Of a DNA stretch of 64,000 nucleotides, positions 48,906 to 60,513 are shown in pieces. The first letter of the stretch is position 1. Every line of letters begins with the position of its first letter. Origin of the DNA: Demequina capsici (GTDB taxonomy: Bacteria > Actinomycetota > Actinomycetes > Actinomycetales > Demequinaceae); NCBI RefSeq assembly GCF_032102965.1, contig NZ_CP134880.1:1984001-2048000 (forward strand), read 5' to 3'. The notes beneath the pieces are model-generated. The model was not told the DNA's origin and ran no database searches. It saw only the letters and a program-made list of their open reading frames with translations. Both the position numbers and the translations under genes were made by a program.

Positions 48906-49988
48906 TCAGCCGCGGATGCGCGCCGCCAACGCGTCGCCGACCTCGGAGGTCGAGCGAACCGCCGAGCCCTTCGCAGCGGCGTCCGCCGCGACGGCCTCCT
49001 CGACCTTCGCGGCGAGGTCGCCGTAGCCGAGGAAGTCCAAGAGCATGCCGATCGACAGCACCGTGGCCGACGGGTCGGCCTTGCCCTGGCCCGCGATGTC
49101 GGGCGCCGAGCCGTGCACCGGCTCGAACATCGACGGCGCGGTGCGATCGGGGTTGACGTTGCCCGACGCGGCGAGTCCGATGCCGCCGGAGACAGCCGCG
49201 GCCTCATCGGTCAGGATGTCGCCGAACAGGTTGTCCGTGACGAGCACGTCGAACGACGCGGGGTCGGTGACCATCTTGATGGTCGCGGCGTCCACGTGCA
49301 GGTAGTCCCAGGTGACGTTCGGGAACTCCTGCGCGACCGCCTCGACCGTGCGGCGCCACAGGTGGCCGGCGTGCACGAGCACGTTGTGCTTGTGCACCAG
49401 GGTCACGTGCCTGCGGTCCCGCTTGGTGGCCACGTCGAACGCGTAGCGGACCACGCGCTCCACGCCGAACGCCGTGTTGACCGACACCTCGGTGGCGATC
49501 TCGTGGGGCGTGCCGACGCGCAGAGCGCCACCATTTCCCACGTACGGACCCTCGGTCCCCTCACGCACCACCACGAAGTCGATGTCGCCCGGGTTCGCGA
49601 GCGGGGACACCTCCCCCGGGTACAGGCGCGACGGACGCAGGTTCACGTACTGATCGAGCGCGAAGCGCAGCGGCAGCAGCACACCGCGCTCCAGGACACC
49701 CGACGGGACCGTCGGGTCGCCGATCGCGCCCAGCAGGATCACGTCGTGCTCACGGATCGCGGCGAGGTCCGTGTCCGTGAGCGTCTCACCGGTGGCGTGC
49801 CACCGGGCCGCGCCCAGGTCGAACTCGGTCGCGTCGAACGCGATGTCCCTGCCCTCGATCGCGGCCGCGAGGCACTTGAGCCCCTCCTTCACGACCTCAG
49901 GTCCGATGCCGTCGCCGGCCACCACCGCGAGGCGGTGGACGGTCCCCGCATCGGCAGCCCCGACGCGAGGGTTGTCAAGAAGCGTCAC
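48906..49988 (-). CDS. leuB: 3-isopropylmalate dehydrogenase
   Basis: 360 residues from a GTG at 49988. The NAD-dependent isocitrate/isopropylmalate dehydrogenase family signature [13 protein letters not shown] is intact, as are V-R-E-G-T-E-G-P-Y and the adenine loop H-G-S-A-P-D-I. It catalyses oxidative decarboxylation of 3-isopropylmalate in leucine synthesis. 10 bases after ilvC, so same transcript. Confidence 0.95.
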   Translation of the reverse strand: MTLLDNPRVGAADAGTVHRLAVVAGDGIGPEVVKEGLKCLAAAIEGRDIAFDATEFDLGAARWHATGETLTDTDLAAIREHDVILLGAIGDPTVPSGVLERGVLLPLRFALDQYVNLRPSRLYPGEVSPLANPGDIDFVVVREGTEGPYVGNGGALRVGTPHEIATEVSVNTAFGVERVVRYAFDVATKRDRRHVTLVHKHNVLVHAGHLWRRTVEAVAQEFPNVTWDYLHVDAATIKMVTDPASFDVLVTDNLFGDILTDEAAAVSGGIGLAASGNVNPDRTAPSMFEPVHGSAPDIAGQGKADPSATVLSIGMLLDFLGYGDLAAKVEEAVAADAAAKGSAVRSTSEVGDALAARIRG

Positions 49989-49998
49989 GGTCCCGTCC

Positions 49999-51093
<1,095 letters not shown>

Positions 51094-51097
51094 TCAG

Positions 51098-51154
51098 GTG
51101 GACGATGCGGTGGCCGGGCCGACCTCGAGCGGCAGCCGCTCCCGCATCGTCCAC
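51098..51154 (-). other. Intercistronic hairpin between ilvN and ilvC
   Basis: GTGGACGATGCGG pairs perfectly with CCGCATCGTCCAC (13 bp); the loop holds an inner GCGGC/GCCGC stem. It may tune ilvC level by partial termination or RNA processing. Confidence 0.55.
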
Positions 51155-51155
51155 G

Positions 51156-51680
51156 TCAGGCGGTGGCTCCGACTCGCTCGAGCGCGCGCTCGGTGATGGA
51201 CCGGGAGCCGCGGCCGATGGCCACGGTGCCGGACTGGACGATCTCACGCACGTCATGCGGCGAGAGGGCAGCGAGCAGCGCCTGGAGCTTCTCGGACGTG
51301 CCGACGGCCTCGATGACCACCGAGTCCGGGGCGACGTCCACCACGTGGGCGCGGAACAGGTCCACGATCTGCAGCACGTCCGCGCGCTGACGGGCGTCGG
51401 CGCGCACCTTGATGAGCAGCAGGTCGCGCTGCACCGAGCGGTCGCGCTCGAGCTCCACGATCTTGAGCACATGCACCAGCTTGTTGAGCTGCTTGGTGAC
51501 CTGCTCCAGCGGCAGCTCGTCGACGTCAACGACCACCGTGATGCGGGAGATCTCCGGGTGCTCCGTCTGACCCACCGCGAGCGAGTGGATGTTGAACGCC
51601 CGGCGGCTGAACAGGCCTGCGACTCGTGCGAGCACGCCCGGCTTGTTCTCTACCAGGACCGAGAGGGTGTGGGTGGTCAT
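51156..51680 (-). CDS. ilvN: Acetolactate synthase small (regulatory) subunit
   Basis: 174 residues. The ACT domain (residues 3-75, [13 protein letters not shown]) binds the feedback inhibitor valine, and the C-terminal domain completes the regulatory subunit. Start overlaps the ilvB stop by four bases (ATGA). Confidence 0.97.
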   Translation of the reverse strand: MTTHTLSVLVENKPGVLARVAGLFSRRAFNIHSLAVGQTEHPEISRITVVVDVDELPLEQVTKQLNKLVHVLKIVELERDRSVQRDLLLIKVRADARQRADVLQIVDLFRAHVVDVAPDSVVIEAVGTSEKLQALLAALSPHDVREIVQSGTVAIGRGSRSITERALERVGATA

Positions 51681-53569
51681 GCGTTCTCCTCGCGCTCCCA
51701 CGCAGGGGCGACGCCCCTGGCGTACTGGATCTCGTCGTTGCTGACGCCTGCGGCCACCATGGGCCACACCATCGCGTCGCGCGACACCGTGAAGTCGACG
51801 ACCACGGGCTGGTCGTCGATCTCGTTGGCGCGCTTGATCGTCGCGTCCACGTCCGCGTCGGACTCGCAGCGCAGGCCGATGCAGCCCATCGCGTCCGCGA
51901 GCTTCACGAAGTCGGGCACGCGGCGGGTGCCGTGGCCGGTGTGCAGGTCGGTGTTCGAGTAACGGCCCTCGTAGAAAAGGGTCTGCCACTGGCGCACCAT
52001 GCCGAGCGAGCTGTTGTTGATGATCGCCACCTTGATGGGGATCTCGTTGATCGCGCAGGTGACCAGCTCCTGGTTGGTCATCTGGAAGCAGCCGTCGCCG
52101 TCGATGGCCCACACCGTCTTGTCCGGCACACCCACCTTGGCCCCCATCGCGGCGGGCACCGAGAATCCCATGGTGCCGAGGCCGCCGGAGTTGATCCAGG
52201 TGTTCGGGTGCTCGTACTTGATGAACTGGCTGGCCCACATCTGGTGCTGGCCCACACCGGAGGTGAAGACCGTCGAGTCGGGATCGTTGAGCTCGCCCAG
52301 GCGCTGGATCACGTACTGCGGGATCGACAGTCCGTCGGCCGTCTTCTGGTAGCCCAGCGCGTACGTCGTGCGCCAGTCGTCCAGCTGGTGCCACCAGGCC
52401 TCGAGGTCGGGCCTGCCGTGACGCTCGTGCTCCGCGGCGAGCGCCGGCACCAGGTCCGCGAAGACGTCCTTGAGGTCACCCACGATCGGCACGTCGACGG
52501 CGCGGTTCTTGCCGATCTCCGCGGGGTCGATGTCCGCGTGCACGATGGTCGCGTGCGGCGCGAAGCTGGACAGCTTGCCCGTGACGCGGTCGTCGAAGCG
52601 GGCGCCGAGCGCCACGACCAGGTCCGCCTTCTGCAGCGCGGCCACCGCTGCCACCGTCCCGTGCATGCCGGGCATGCCCAGGTGCTGCGGGTGCGAGTCG
52701 GGCAGCGCCCCACGGGCCATCAGCGTGGTGACGACGGCGGCGCCGGACAGGTCGGTGAGCCTCCGCAGCCCCTCGGAGGCGCCGGAGCGGATCACGCCGC
52801 CACCCACGTACAGGACGGGACGGCGCGCGGTGGCCAGCAGGCGCGCCGCCTCCTGGATGGTCTTGGCGTGCGGGCGTGCGCCGGAGTTGAAGCCGGGCAG
52901 GTCGATGCGCTCGGGCCACTGGAACTCCGTCATGGCCTGCTGGGCGGACTTGGCGACGTCCACGAGCACGGGACCGGGACGGCCGTGGCTGGCGATGTAG
53001 AAGGCCTCGGCGATCGCCTTGGGGATCTCCGCCGCGTCGGTCACCAGCACGTTGTGCTTGGTGATGGGCGAGGTGATGCCGACGATGTCGGCCTCCTGGA
53101 AGGCGTCGGTGCCGATCAGCGCCGCACCCACCTGGCCGGTGATGGCGACCATGGGGATCGAGTCCATGTTCGCGTCGGCGATGGCCGTGACGAGGTTGGT
53201 GGCGCCAGGGCCGGAGGTGGCGATGCAGACGCCCACCTTCCCCGTGGCGTGCGCGTAGCCCTGAGCCGCGTGGCCGGAGCCCTGCTCGTGGCGCACCAGG
53301 ATGTGACGGAGCTTGGTGGAGTCCATCAGGGGGTCGTAGGTGGGCAGGATCGCGCCGCCGGGAAGGCCGAAGACGTCGGTGGCGCCGGCGTTCTCCAGGG
53401 AGCGGATGATCGCCTCGGCGCCGGTCATCTGACGGCCGTTGAGCTCCGGGTCCGGGGTCGAGTACGACGTCGGAAGGGCGCCGACGGGTGCGGCCGTGGT
53501 CGCGTCGCCGCCGGCGGCGGGGCGCGGCGAGGTCGGCGGTGCGGTGGGCTTCGCCTTCACCTGTGCCAT
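51677..53569 (-). CDS. ilvB: Acetolactate synthase large (catalytic) subunit
   Basis: 630 residues from the ATG at 53569, with GGAGAGAAG nearby. TPP-enzyme: G-L-P-G-G-A-I and the catalytic Glu in [11 protein letters not shown] region, and the C-terminal TPP/Mg motif G-D-G-C-F-Q-M-T. Joins two pyruvates, or pyruvate and 2-ketobutyrate, in the first committed step. It lies behind a leader peptide and attenuator. Confidence 0.97.
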   Translation of the reverse strand: MAQVKAKPTAPPTSPRPAAGGDATTAAPVGALPTSYSTPDPELNGRQMTGAEAIIRSLENAGATDVFGLPGGAILPTYDPLMDSTKLRHILVRHEQGSGHAAQGYAHATGKVGVCIATSGPGATNLVTAIADANMDSIPMVAITGQVGAALIGTDAFQEADIVGITSPITKHNVLVTDAAEIPKAIAEAFYIASHGRPGPVLVDVAKSAQQAMTEFQWPERIDLPGFNSGARPHAKTIQEAARLLATARRPVLYVGGGVIRSGASEGLRRLTDLSGAAVVTTLMARGALPDSHPQHLGMPGMHGTVAAVAALQKADLVVALGARFDDRVTGKLSSFAPHATIVHADIDPAEIGKNRAVDVPIVGDLKDVFADLVPALAAEHERHGRPDLEAWWHQLDDWRTTYALGYQKTADGLSIPQYVIQRLGELNDPDSTVFTSGVGQHQMWASQFIKYEHPNTWINSGGLGTMGFSVPAAMGAKVGVPDKTVWAIDGDGCFQMTNQELVTCAINEIPIKVAIINNSSLGMVRQWQTLFYEGRYSNTDLHTGHGTRRVPDFVKLADAMGCIGLRCESDADVDATIKRANEIDDQPVVVDFTVSRDAMVWPMVAAGVSNDEIQYARGVAPAWEREENA

Positions 53570-53621
53570 CTTCTCTCCTGCTCTGCTTCGAGTGAGGGGC
53601 GGTCGTCGTCCGCCCCGCATG

Positions 53622-53696
53622 AAAAATCCCCTTGCCTGATGGCTCGGGGAGGATGCGCGCGGACGATTCCTGGACGAGGACTAGTGGTCCGCGCGC
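53622..53696 (-). terminator. ilvB attenuator: terminator and competing hairpin
   Basis: Downstream stem CCCC/GGGG with inner GCC/GGC (53628-53649) is followed by ATTTTT on the minus strand, a rho-independent terminator 53 bases before ilvB. Upstream stem GCGCGCGGAC (53687-53696) with GTCCGCGCGC (53655-53664) overlaps the last codons of the leader peptide. Confidence 0.75.
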
Positions 53697-53725
53697 CTGG
53701 GAAGTACTACGACGATCGCCTGCAT
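53681..53725 (-). CDS. ilvB leader peptide (attenuator)
   Basis: A 14-codon ORF, MQAIVVVLPRRADH, with GGAG just upstream. It has Ile, three Val and a Leu in succession, the regulated amino acids, and ends inside the first hairpin stem. Ribosome stalling when these tRNAs are uncharged would prevent the terminator (53622-53650). The layout equals known ilv leaders of corynebacteria and enterobacteria. Confidence 0.85.
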   Translation of the reverse strand: MQAIVVVLPRRADH

Positions 53726-53865
53726 GGCTCCACAGTACGCCCGGACCGACGATGGGCAAGCCGAATCGCCCGAGAATCTCACATATTGGTTCACCGTTTT
53801 ACATAGTGAGACGTCTCGATGCGACGCGAGAGGATCGCGACGCACGGTCGCGCGACGCCTCGAGG

Positions 53866-54675
53866 TCACTGCGTCGGAGCTGCGTCGTCGTCCACCGGCC
53901 TGTGCCGCACCAGGTCCCACACCATGTGACCCGCGACGAAGGCCATGAAGACGGCGAACAGCGCGTTCGACGCCATGGGCCCCATGAGCTTCGCGAGATG
54001 CGCCCCGAGCGCCGTCGTCAGGCAGGCCGACGCTCCGACGAGGATCGCCGCCCGCACGTCGACGTTTCCTCGGCGCAGGTTGCTGACGGTCCCCGACGCC
54101 GACGCCGGGATCATCATGAGCAGCGACGTGCCGCGCGCCAGCAGGTCGCTGGTGCCGAACAGCAGCATCAGGGCAGGCACCACGACCACCCCGCCCCCGA
54201 CGCCCAGCAGGCCGGAGAGCACCCCCGACGCCAGGCCCACGACCACGAGGCCCAGCCCCGAGAGCCACGTCAGGTGCAGTCCCGCATCCCGCGACGGCAC
54301 GACGACGAACAGCATCACGGCCACCACGGCGAGGAATCCCACGAAGCCCCACCGCAGCGCGTTCAGCGGCAGCCTGTGCAGCAGCCAGGTGCCGAGCTGC
54401 GCCCCCACGACAGCCGCCACAGCGAGGACCAGGGCAGCGACCCACGCCACGCTGCCGTGGCTGGCGTAGCTGACGACGCCGACGGCGGCGGTCGGGACGA
54501 TCGCCGCCAGCGAGGTGCCCGCCGCGCGACGGTGGTCGAATCCGAGCACGAGCGTGAGCAGCGGCACCGTCACGATGCCCCCGCCCACGCCGAAGAGTCC
54601 GGACATGAGTCCGGCGAGCAGGCCCACGCCGATGCAGGTGAGCACGACGCGCGCGCTGGGCCGGGCCAGTGTCAC
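53866..54675 (-). CDS. TauE/SafE family membrane permease
   Basis: 269 residues from a GTG at 54675, GGAGG four bases upstream; longer frames are shadows. Eight or so helices; the two repeats each start with a G-L-F/L-G-V-G-G-G-I/V-V-x-V-P motif (A-G-L-M-S-G-L-F-G-V-G-G-G and L-S-G-L-L-G-V-G-G-G). Probably exports sulfite or organic sulfonates, or takes up sulfur compounds. Lies between the ilvB leader and a TetR gene. Confidence 0.88.
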   Translation of the reverse strand: MTLARPSARVVLTCIGVGLLAGLMSGLFGVGGGIVTVPLLTLVLGFDHRRAAGTSLAAIVPTAAVGVVSYASHGSVAWVAALVLAVAAVVGAQLGTWLLHRLPLNALRWGFVGFLAVVAVMLFVVVPSRDAGLHLTWLSGLGLVVVGLASGVLSGLLGVGGGVVVVPALMLLFGTSDLLARGTSLLMMIPASASGTVSNLRRGNVDVRAAILVGASACLTTALGAHLAKLMGPMASNALFAVFMAFVAGHMVWDLVRHRPVDDDAAPTQ

Positions 54676-54757
54676 GGTGCCTCCGTCGATCGGTTCATGC
54701 CCACCGTAGTACGACACGCGCACGCGGCTCTCCCACGCGATCGGGACCTCGGTCCCA

Positions 54758-54774
54758 ATTGACAGAGTGTCAAT
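54758..54774. promoter_or_regulatory. Palindrome ahead of the TetR gene
   Basis: ATTGACA-GAG-TGTCAAT, perfect 7+3+7; TTGACA inside can also act as a -35 element. Candidate autorepressor site, 18 bases upstream of the start. Confidence 0.65.
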
Positions 54775-54792
54775 GGACGCTAGCGTCACCGT

Positions 54793-55476
54793 ATGGACCA
54801 GCGACGCTCCGACCCGCCACGCACGCCCCGTGCCGCACGCGTCGTCAAGGCGCCCGACCAACGACGCGAGGAGATCGTCGCCGCCGCGCGCCTCATGTTC
54901 GCCCGCCAAGGCGTGCGAGCGACCACGTTCCAGCACATCGCCGACGAGGCGGGCGTGGCCCGCTCGCTCGTCTACCACTACGCAGGATCCATGGACAGGC
55001 TGGTGGACCAGGTGCTCGACGCCTGCGTCGCCGACTTCGCCGCAGAGCTGCGCGCGTGGGACGCCGCCCGCGAGCCCGGCGACATCGACGGCGCGGTCCG
55101 CAGCTGGCTGCAGCTGTTCCGCCGCAACCTCCCCCACACCGTCGACGGCGCGGCGCGGACCGCGCACCCCCTCCCACGGTTCGACGACGCCGGCCTCTAC
55201 GTGCGCTACCTGGACCGCTCGATCACCGCCCTGCTCGACGCGCTCGAGGACACGACGATCCCCGCCTACGCCGCCCGGCACACCATCGAGATCACCCACG
55301 TGCGCGAGACGTTCGCCCTGCTCCTCCACGGGATCATCGGGCTCCTCCGCACCAACCCCGCGCTCGGCGACGACGTTCTCGCCGACCTCGTGCGTCAGAC
55401 CCTGCGCCTGCCGCCGCTCCCCTCCCGGGGCCCCGACCGGGACCTTCCCACGCGGGACCGCGACGCGGACCGCTGA
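54793..55476 (+). CDS. TetR family transcriptional regulator
   Basis: 227 residues. Helix-turn-helix at about residues 25-70 (F-Q-H-I-A-D-E-A-G-V-A-R-S-L-V-Y-H-Y). The first 20 residues are basic. Followed 40 bases later by a membrane protein gene on the same strand, which it may control together with itself. Divergent from the TauE gene. Confidence 0.92.
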   Translation: MDQRRSDPPRTPRAARVVKAPDQRREEIVAAARLMFARQGVRATTFQHIADEAGVARSLVYHYAGSMDRLVDQVLDACVADFAAELRAWDAAREPGDIDGAVRSWLQLFRRNLPHTVDGAARTAHPLPRFDDAGLYVRYLDRSITALLDALEDTTIPAYAARHTIEITHVRETFALLLHGIIGLLRTNPALGDDVLADLVRQTLRLPPLPSRGPDRDLPTRDRDADR

Positions 55477-55516
55477 CCCCGAGGCCGCGTCGGCCTCACG
55501 CTCCGAGGAGAGTGCG

Positions 55517-56497
55517 ATGTTCCTGTTCGAATCGATCACGGTGGCCCAAGGGCTGATGTGGTTCGTGGTGCTCGCAGCCCTGATCGGGCTCAACGAGCTG
55601 TCCCGCCGCGGCCCCTGGGCCGGGCTCTTCTTCTTCGTCGCCGTCCCGGTGGTGCTCACGATCTTCGCGTGGCCGCACTCCGCAGGCGCCGGATCGTCCA
55701 CAGGCACCTGGTTCCACTGGGTCAAGGTCTACTCGGCGCTCACGGGCTGCCTGGGCTTCCTCGCGATCCGCTACATCCCGCGCCTCGCCAAGAACCGCTG
55801 GGCGCTGATCTTCCCGCCCGCGATCCTCGCGCTGAACATCCTCGAAGCATGCATCCGCGACTTCCAGGTGGGCGGCATGCGCGCGGACGGCATGGTCGAC
55901 GGCGTCTACATGGTGTCCGGACCGTGGAACTACATGAACGGCGTGGCCGGCCTCATCAACCTGCTCGCCATCACCGGCTGGATGGGCATCTACATCGCGA
56001 AGGACCGGATCGCGGACATGATCTGGCCGGACATGATCTGGCCCTGGATCATCGCGTACGACCTGTGGAACTTCGCGTACGTGTACAACTGCGTGGGCGA
56101 CCACTCGTTCTACGCGGGCGCCGCGCTCCTCATCAGCTGCACCATTCCCGCGTTCTTCCTCCGCAAGGGCGCCTGGTTGCAGCATCGGGCCCACACTCTC
56201 GCGTTCTGGATGATGTTCACCATGGCGGTGCCGTCGTTCGTCACCGACTCGGCGTTCTCGGTCGCGTCATCGCACGATCCCGCCGCGCTCTACACCGTGT
56301 CCGGGCTGGCGCTCGCCTCCAACCTGGCGCTCGCCGCGCTGCAGCTCACCATGATGGCGAAGCGACGCAGGAACCCGCTCAAGGTGGAGATCTACGACGA
56401 CACCGACGCGTACCGCCAGGTGGTCGAACGGATCCCTGGCGCCCGGCCCGAGCAGCTCGCGGCGGCCGGGGTGGCGCGGGAGACCGTGGCCGTCTGA
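55517..56497 (+). CDS. Multi-pass membrane protein, DUF5692-like
   Basis: 326 residues from the ATG at 55517 with a GAGGAG site. About eight helices; conserved-looking W-N-Y-M-N-G-V-A-G, W-I-I-A-Y-D-L-W-N-F-A-Y-V-Y-N and C-V-G-D-H-S-F-Y. These features recall the DUF5692 family, remembered not searched. Function unknown. Follows TetR as a likely regulated target. Confidence 0.75.
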   Translation: MFLFESITVAQGLMWFVVLAALIGLNELSRRGPWAGLFFFVAVPVVLTIFAWPHSAGAGSSTGTWFHWVKVYSALTGCLGFLAIRYIPRLAKNRWALIFPPAILALNILEACIRDFQVGGMRADGMVDGVYMVSGPWNYMNGVAGLINLLAITGWMGIYIAKDRIADMIWPDMIWPWIIAYDLWNFAYVYNCVGDHSFYAGAALLISCTIPAFFLRKGAWLQHRAHTLAFWMMFTMAVPSFVTDSAFSVASSHDPAALYTVSGLALASNLALAALQLTMMAKRRRNPLKVEIYDDTDAYRQVVERIPGARPEQLAAAGVARETVAV

Positions 56498-56613
56498 GTC
56501 CGCCGCCCTGGCGGCCGCCCGGCATCGAGGATCGGCGGATCCTCAGCACCGGCCGACTGCCAGGGCACATGAAACGTCCGAGGCGCAACGCCCCCGATCC
56601 CGGAACGCGCGCC

Positions 56614-56668
56614 CTGTGAGCACACCAGTGCACTGGGCACGACGATCCGAGCACTCAGGTGCTCACAG
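56614..56668. terminator. Hairpin between convergent genes
   Basis: CTGTGAGCAC (56614-56623) and GTGCTCACAG (56659-56668) are a perfect 10-bp stem with a 35-base loop that includes CCAGTGCACTGG; between the DUF5692-like gene and ilvD. Confidence 0.4.
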
Positions 56669-56685
56669 GATCCGGGCGGGCCGGA

Positions 56686-58383
<1,698 letters not shown>

Positions 58384-58446
58384 GAGCCCGAGTCTAGGAC
58401 CGGGCCGACGCGCGTTCCCGCCACGGCACGAAATCGGGCCTAGCGC

Positions 58447-58461
58447 TTGACGCCGCGTCAA
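58447..58461. promoter_or_regulatory. TipA-type operator palindrome between ilvD and the secreted protein gene
   Basis: TTGACG-CCG-CGTCAA. With its flanks (58443-58464, G-C-G-C before and CTTC after) it matches the MerR gene promoter at 62536-62557 at all but one position. Confidence 0.65.
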
Positions 58462-58472
58462 CTTCTCCCGAC

Positions 58473-58505
58473 GGTCACCGCATGTTCATCGAAGGTTCAC
58501 CCCTC
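58473..58505 (+). promoter_or_regulatory. Pho-box-like direct repeats
   Basis: Three 11-base units GGTCACCGCAT, GTTCATCGAAG and GTTCACCCCTC lie 129 bases upstream of the secreted protein gene. The PHO box of Streptomyces PhoP is built of GTTCACC-type 11-base direct repeats. Confidence 0.5.
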
Positions 58506-58633
58506 GCCCACCTCCACGCCCCCCTCGGATCCCTACCGTGGAGAAGGCGAGGGGAGCCGAGGATCTCTCCTCGTATCCGAGACACCGGCCCGACGAGGAA
58601 CCCGTGCGGCGCCGGTCGAGCCAAGGAGTCCCC

Positions 58634-60376
58634 ATGTCCCTGCTCCCCCACTCCCGACCAAAGGCACGACGCCTCGCCGTCGTCGCGGCTCTGGTGGCCA
58701 CCTGCGCCGCGGTCGCCGCGCCTGCGCAGGCCGCCATCGTCGACGACCCGATCACCTGGTCCGCCGACGACGCGAGCCTCGCGATGCAGCCGATCGGAAG
58801 CTTCGACACCGGCGTGTTCGACGCGTCTGCCCAGGAGATCGTCGAGTACCACGCAGCCACCCAGCGCCTCTTCACGGTCGACGCGCTCACCGGGCGGATC
58901 CGCGTGCTCGACGCGTCCGACCCCACCCACCCGACGGAGCTGTTCGACCTGGTCACCGCGGGGGCCACCGCGTCCGACGGCGCGGCCATCCCGTCGACGG
59001 CGCAGGCCAACTCGGTCGCCGTCCGCGAGGACGGCCTGGTGGTGGTCGCGGTGGAGAACGACCCGAAGACGGACGCCGGCTGGCTCGTCTTCTTCGACGC
59101 CGCGGGCGACGGCACCTCGCTGGGCGCGGTGCGTGTGGGGGCGCAGCCGGACATGGTCGCGATCACGCCCGACGGCTCGAAGGCCGTCACCGCCGACGAG
59201 GGCGAGCCGGACGACGCGACGTACACGATCGACCCCGAGGGCACCATCACCGTCGTGGCCCTTCCCTCCGACATCGCCGCGTCGGCCCAGGCCGACGTGC
59301 GCACCGCCGACTTCCACGCGTACGAGGGCGACTCGCTGCCCGAGGGCGTACGCGTGTTCGGAAAGGAGGTGGACACCGTCCACCCCGTCTCTGCGAACCT
59401 CGAGCCCGAGTACGTCACCGTCGACCAGCAGTCACGCAAGGCGTACGTGACGCTGCAGGAGAACAACGCGATCGCGGTCGTGGACCTGCGCTCCGCGACC
59501 GTCACGGACATGTGGTCGCTGGGCGCGAAGGACTGGTCCGCAGTCGGCCTCGACGCGTCCGACAAGGACGGCGCGATCAACATCGCCACCTACCCGGTCA
59601 AGGGCCTCTACATGCCTGACACGATCGCTTCCTACCAGGTGCGAGGCACCACCTACCTGGTGACCGCGAACGAGGGCGATGCCCGCGAGTGGGGAGACTA
59701 CGAGGAGCCCGTCCGCATCAAGGACCTGGGCAAGGACGGCGTCGCCCCCCTGTGCGACGGCGTGCTCACCGCCGCGCAGCGCTCGAACGACGAGCTTGGT
59801 CGCCTCGACGTCTCACGCGCGTCCGGCCTGAACGCCGACGGCACCTGCTACGAGGAGCTCTACGCCTTCGGCGGCCGCTCCTTCTCCATCTGGACCACGG
59901 ACGGCGTCCAGGTGTTCGACTCGGGCGACGACTTCGAGCAGATCACCGCGCTCGCCGAGCCCGACTACTTCAACTCCGACAACGCCGCATCCGACCTGGA
60001 GTCCCGCTCGGATGCGAAGGGCCCCGAGCCGGAGGGCGTCACGATCGGCAAGGTGAGCGGTCGCACCTACGCCTTCATCGGCCTGGAGCGGGTGGGCGGC
60101 GTGATGGTCTACGACATCACCAGCCCGACGGCGCCGACCTTCGTCACCTACGTCAACAACCGCGACTTCTCCGTGAGCGCGGAGGACGCGATCGGCGACG
60201 GCGGCGACGAGGCGACCGTGCTGGCCGCGGCGGGCGATCTGGGGCCTGAGGGCCTCACGTTCATCCCGGCTGACGACTCTCCGTCCGGCGAGCCCCTGCT
60301 CGCGGTCGCGAACGAGGTGTCGGGCACCACCACGCTGTACTCGCTGAGCGTGCTCGGCAAGCCGAAGAAGCACTGA
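58634..60376 (+). CDS. Secreted choice-of-anchor I-like beta-propeller protein
   Basis: 580 residues from the ATG at 58634 with AAGGAG. Signal peptide with A-x-A cleavage (A-P-A-Q-A) about residue 33, then a beta-propeller-like body with repeats E-N-D-P, N-S-V-A-V, P-D-G-S-K-A-V, E-P-E-Y-V-T, T-A-N-E-G-D-A-R-E and G-L-E-R-V-G-G. This is the choice-of-anchor I family, often mis-annotated alkaline phosphatase; some are phosphatase-like. No C-terminal anchor is seen here (ends G-K-P-K-K-H), so probably released. A Pho-box-like element fits phosphate starvation control. Confidence 0.85.
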   Translation: MSLLPHSRPKARRLAVVAALVATCAAVAAPAQAAIVDDPITWSADDASLAMQPIGSFDTGVFDASAQEIVEYHAATQRLFTVDALTGRIRVLDASDPTHPTELFDLVTAGATASDGAAIPSTAQANSVAVREDGLVVVAVENDPKTDAGWLVFFDAAGDGTSLGAVRVGAQPDMVAITPDGSKAVTADEGEPDDATYTIDPEGTITVVALPSDIAASAQADVRTADFHAYEGDSLPEGVRVFGKEVDTVHPVSANLEPEYVTVDQQSRKAYVTLQENNAIAVVDLRSATVTDMWSLGAKDWSAVGLDASDKDGAINIATYPVKGLYMPDTIASYQVRGTTYLVTANEGDAREWGDYEEPVRIKDLGKDGVAPLCDGVLTAAQRSNDELGRLDVSRASGLNADGTCYEELYAFGGRSFSIWTTDGVQVFDSGDDFEQITALAEPDYFNSDNAASDLESRSDAKGPEPEGVTIGKVSGRTYAFIGLERVGGVMVYDITSPTAPTFVTYVNNRDFSVSAEDAIGDGGDEATVLAAAGDLGPEGLTFIPADDSPSGEPLLAVANEVSGTTTLYSLSVLGKPKKH

Positions 60377-60386
60377 ACGAACGCCG

Positions 60387-60424
60387 GGGGCCGACGGGAG
60401 GCGGGCGCGTCTCCCGTCGGCCCC
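60387..60424 (+). terminator. Terminator after the secreted protein gene
   Basis: GGGGCCGACGGGAG and CTCCCGTCGGCCCC form a perfect 14-bp stem with a 10-base loop, 10 bases after the stop. Confidence 0.8.
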
Positions 60425-60477
60425 TCGACGTCGCTTCAGCGATCCCGAAGCACCCTCGGATCGGGACGTCTCGCCTC

Positions 60478-60505
60478 TTGACACGCACCGCCGCGAGCGT
60501 AATGT
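60478..60505 (+). promoter_or_regulatory. Promoter of the APC transporter
   Basis: TTGACA, 16-bp spacer, TAATGT; places the transcript start next to the GTG at 60514. Confidence 0.65.
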
Positions 60506-60513
60506 TGCCGCTC

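Noticed and set aside
51626-53806. A 726-codon open frame on the plus strand
   Set aside because: Antisense shadow of ilvN and ilvB, which have unmistakable catalytic motifs.
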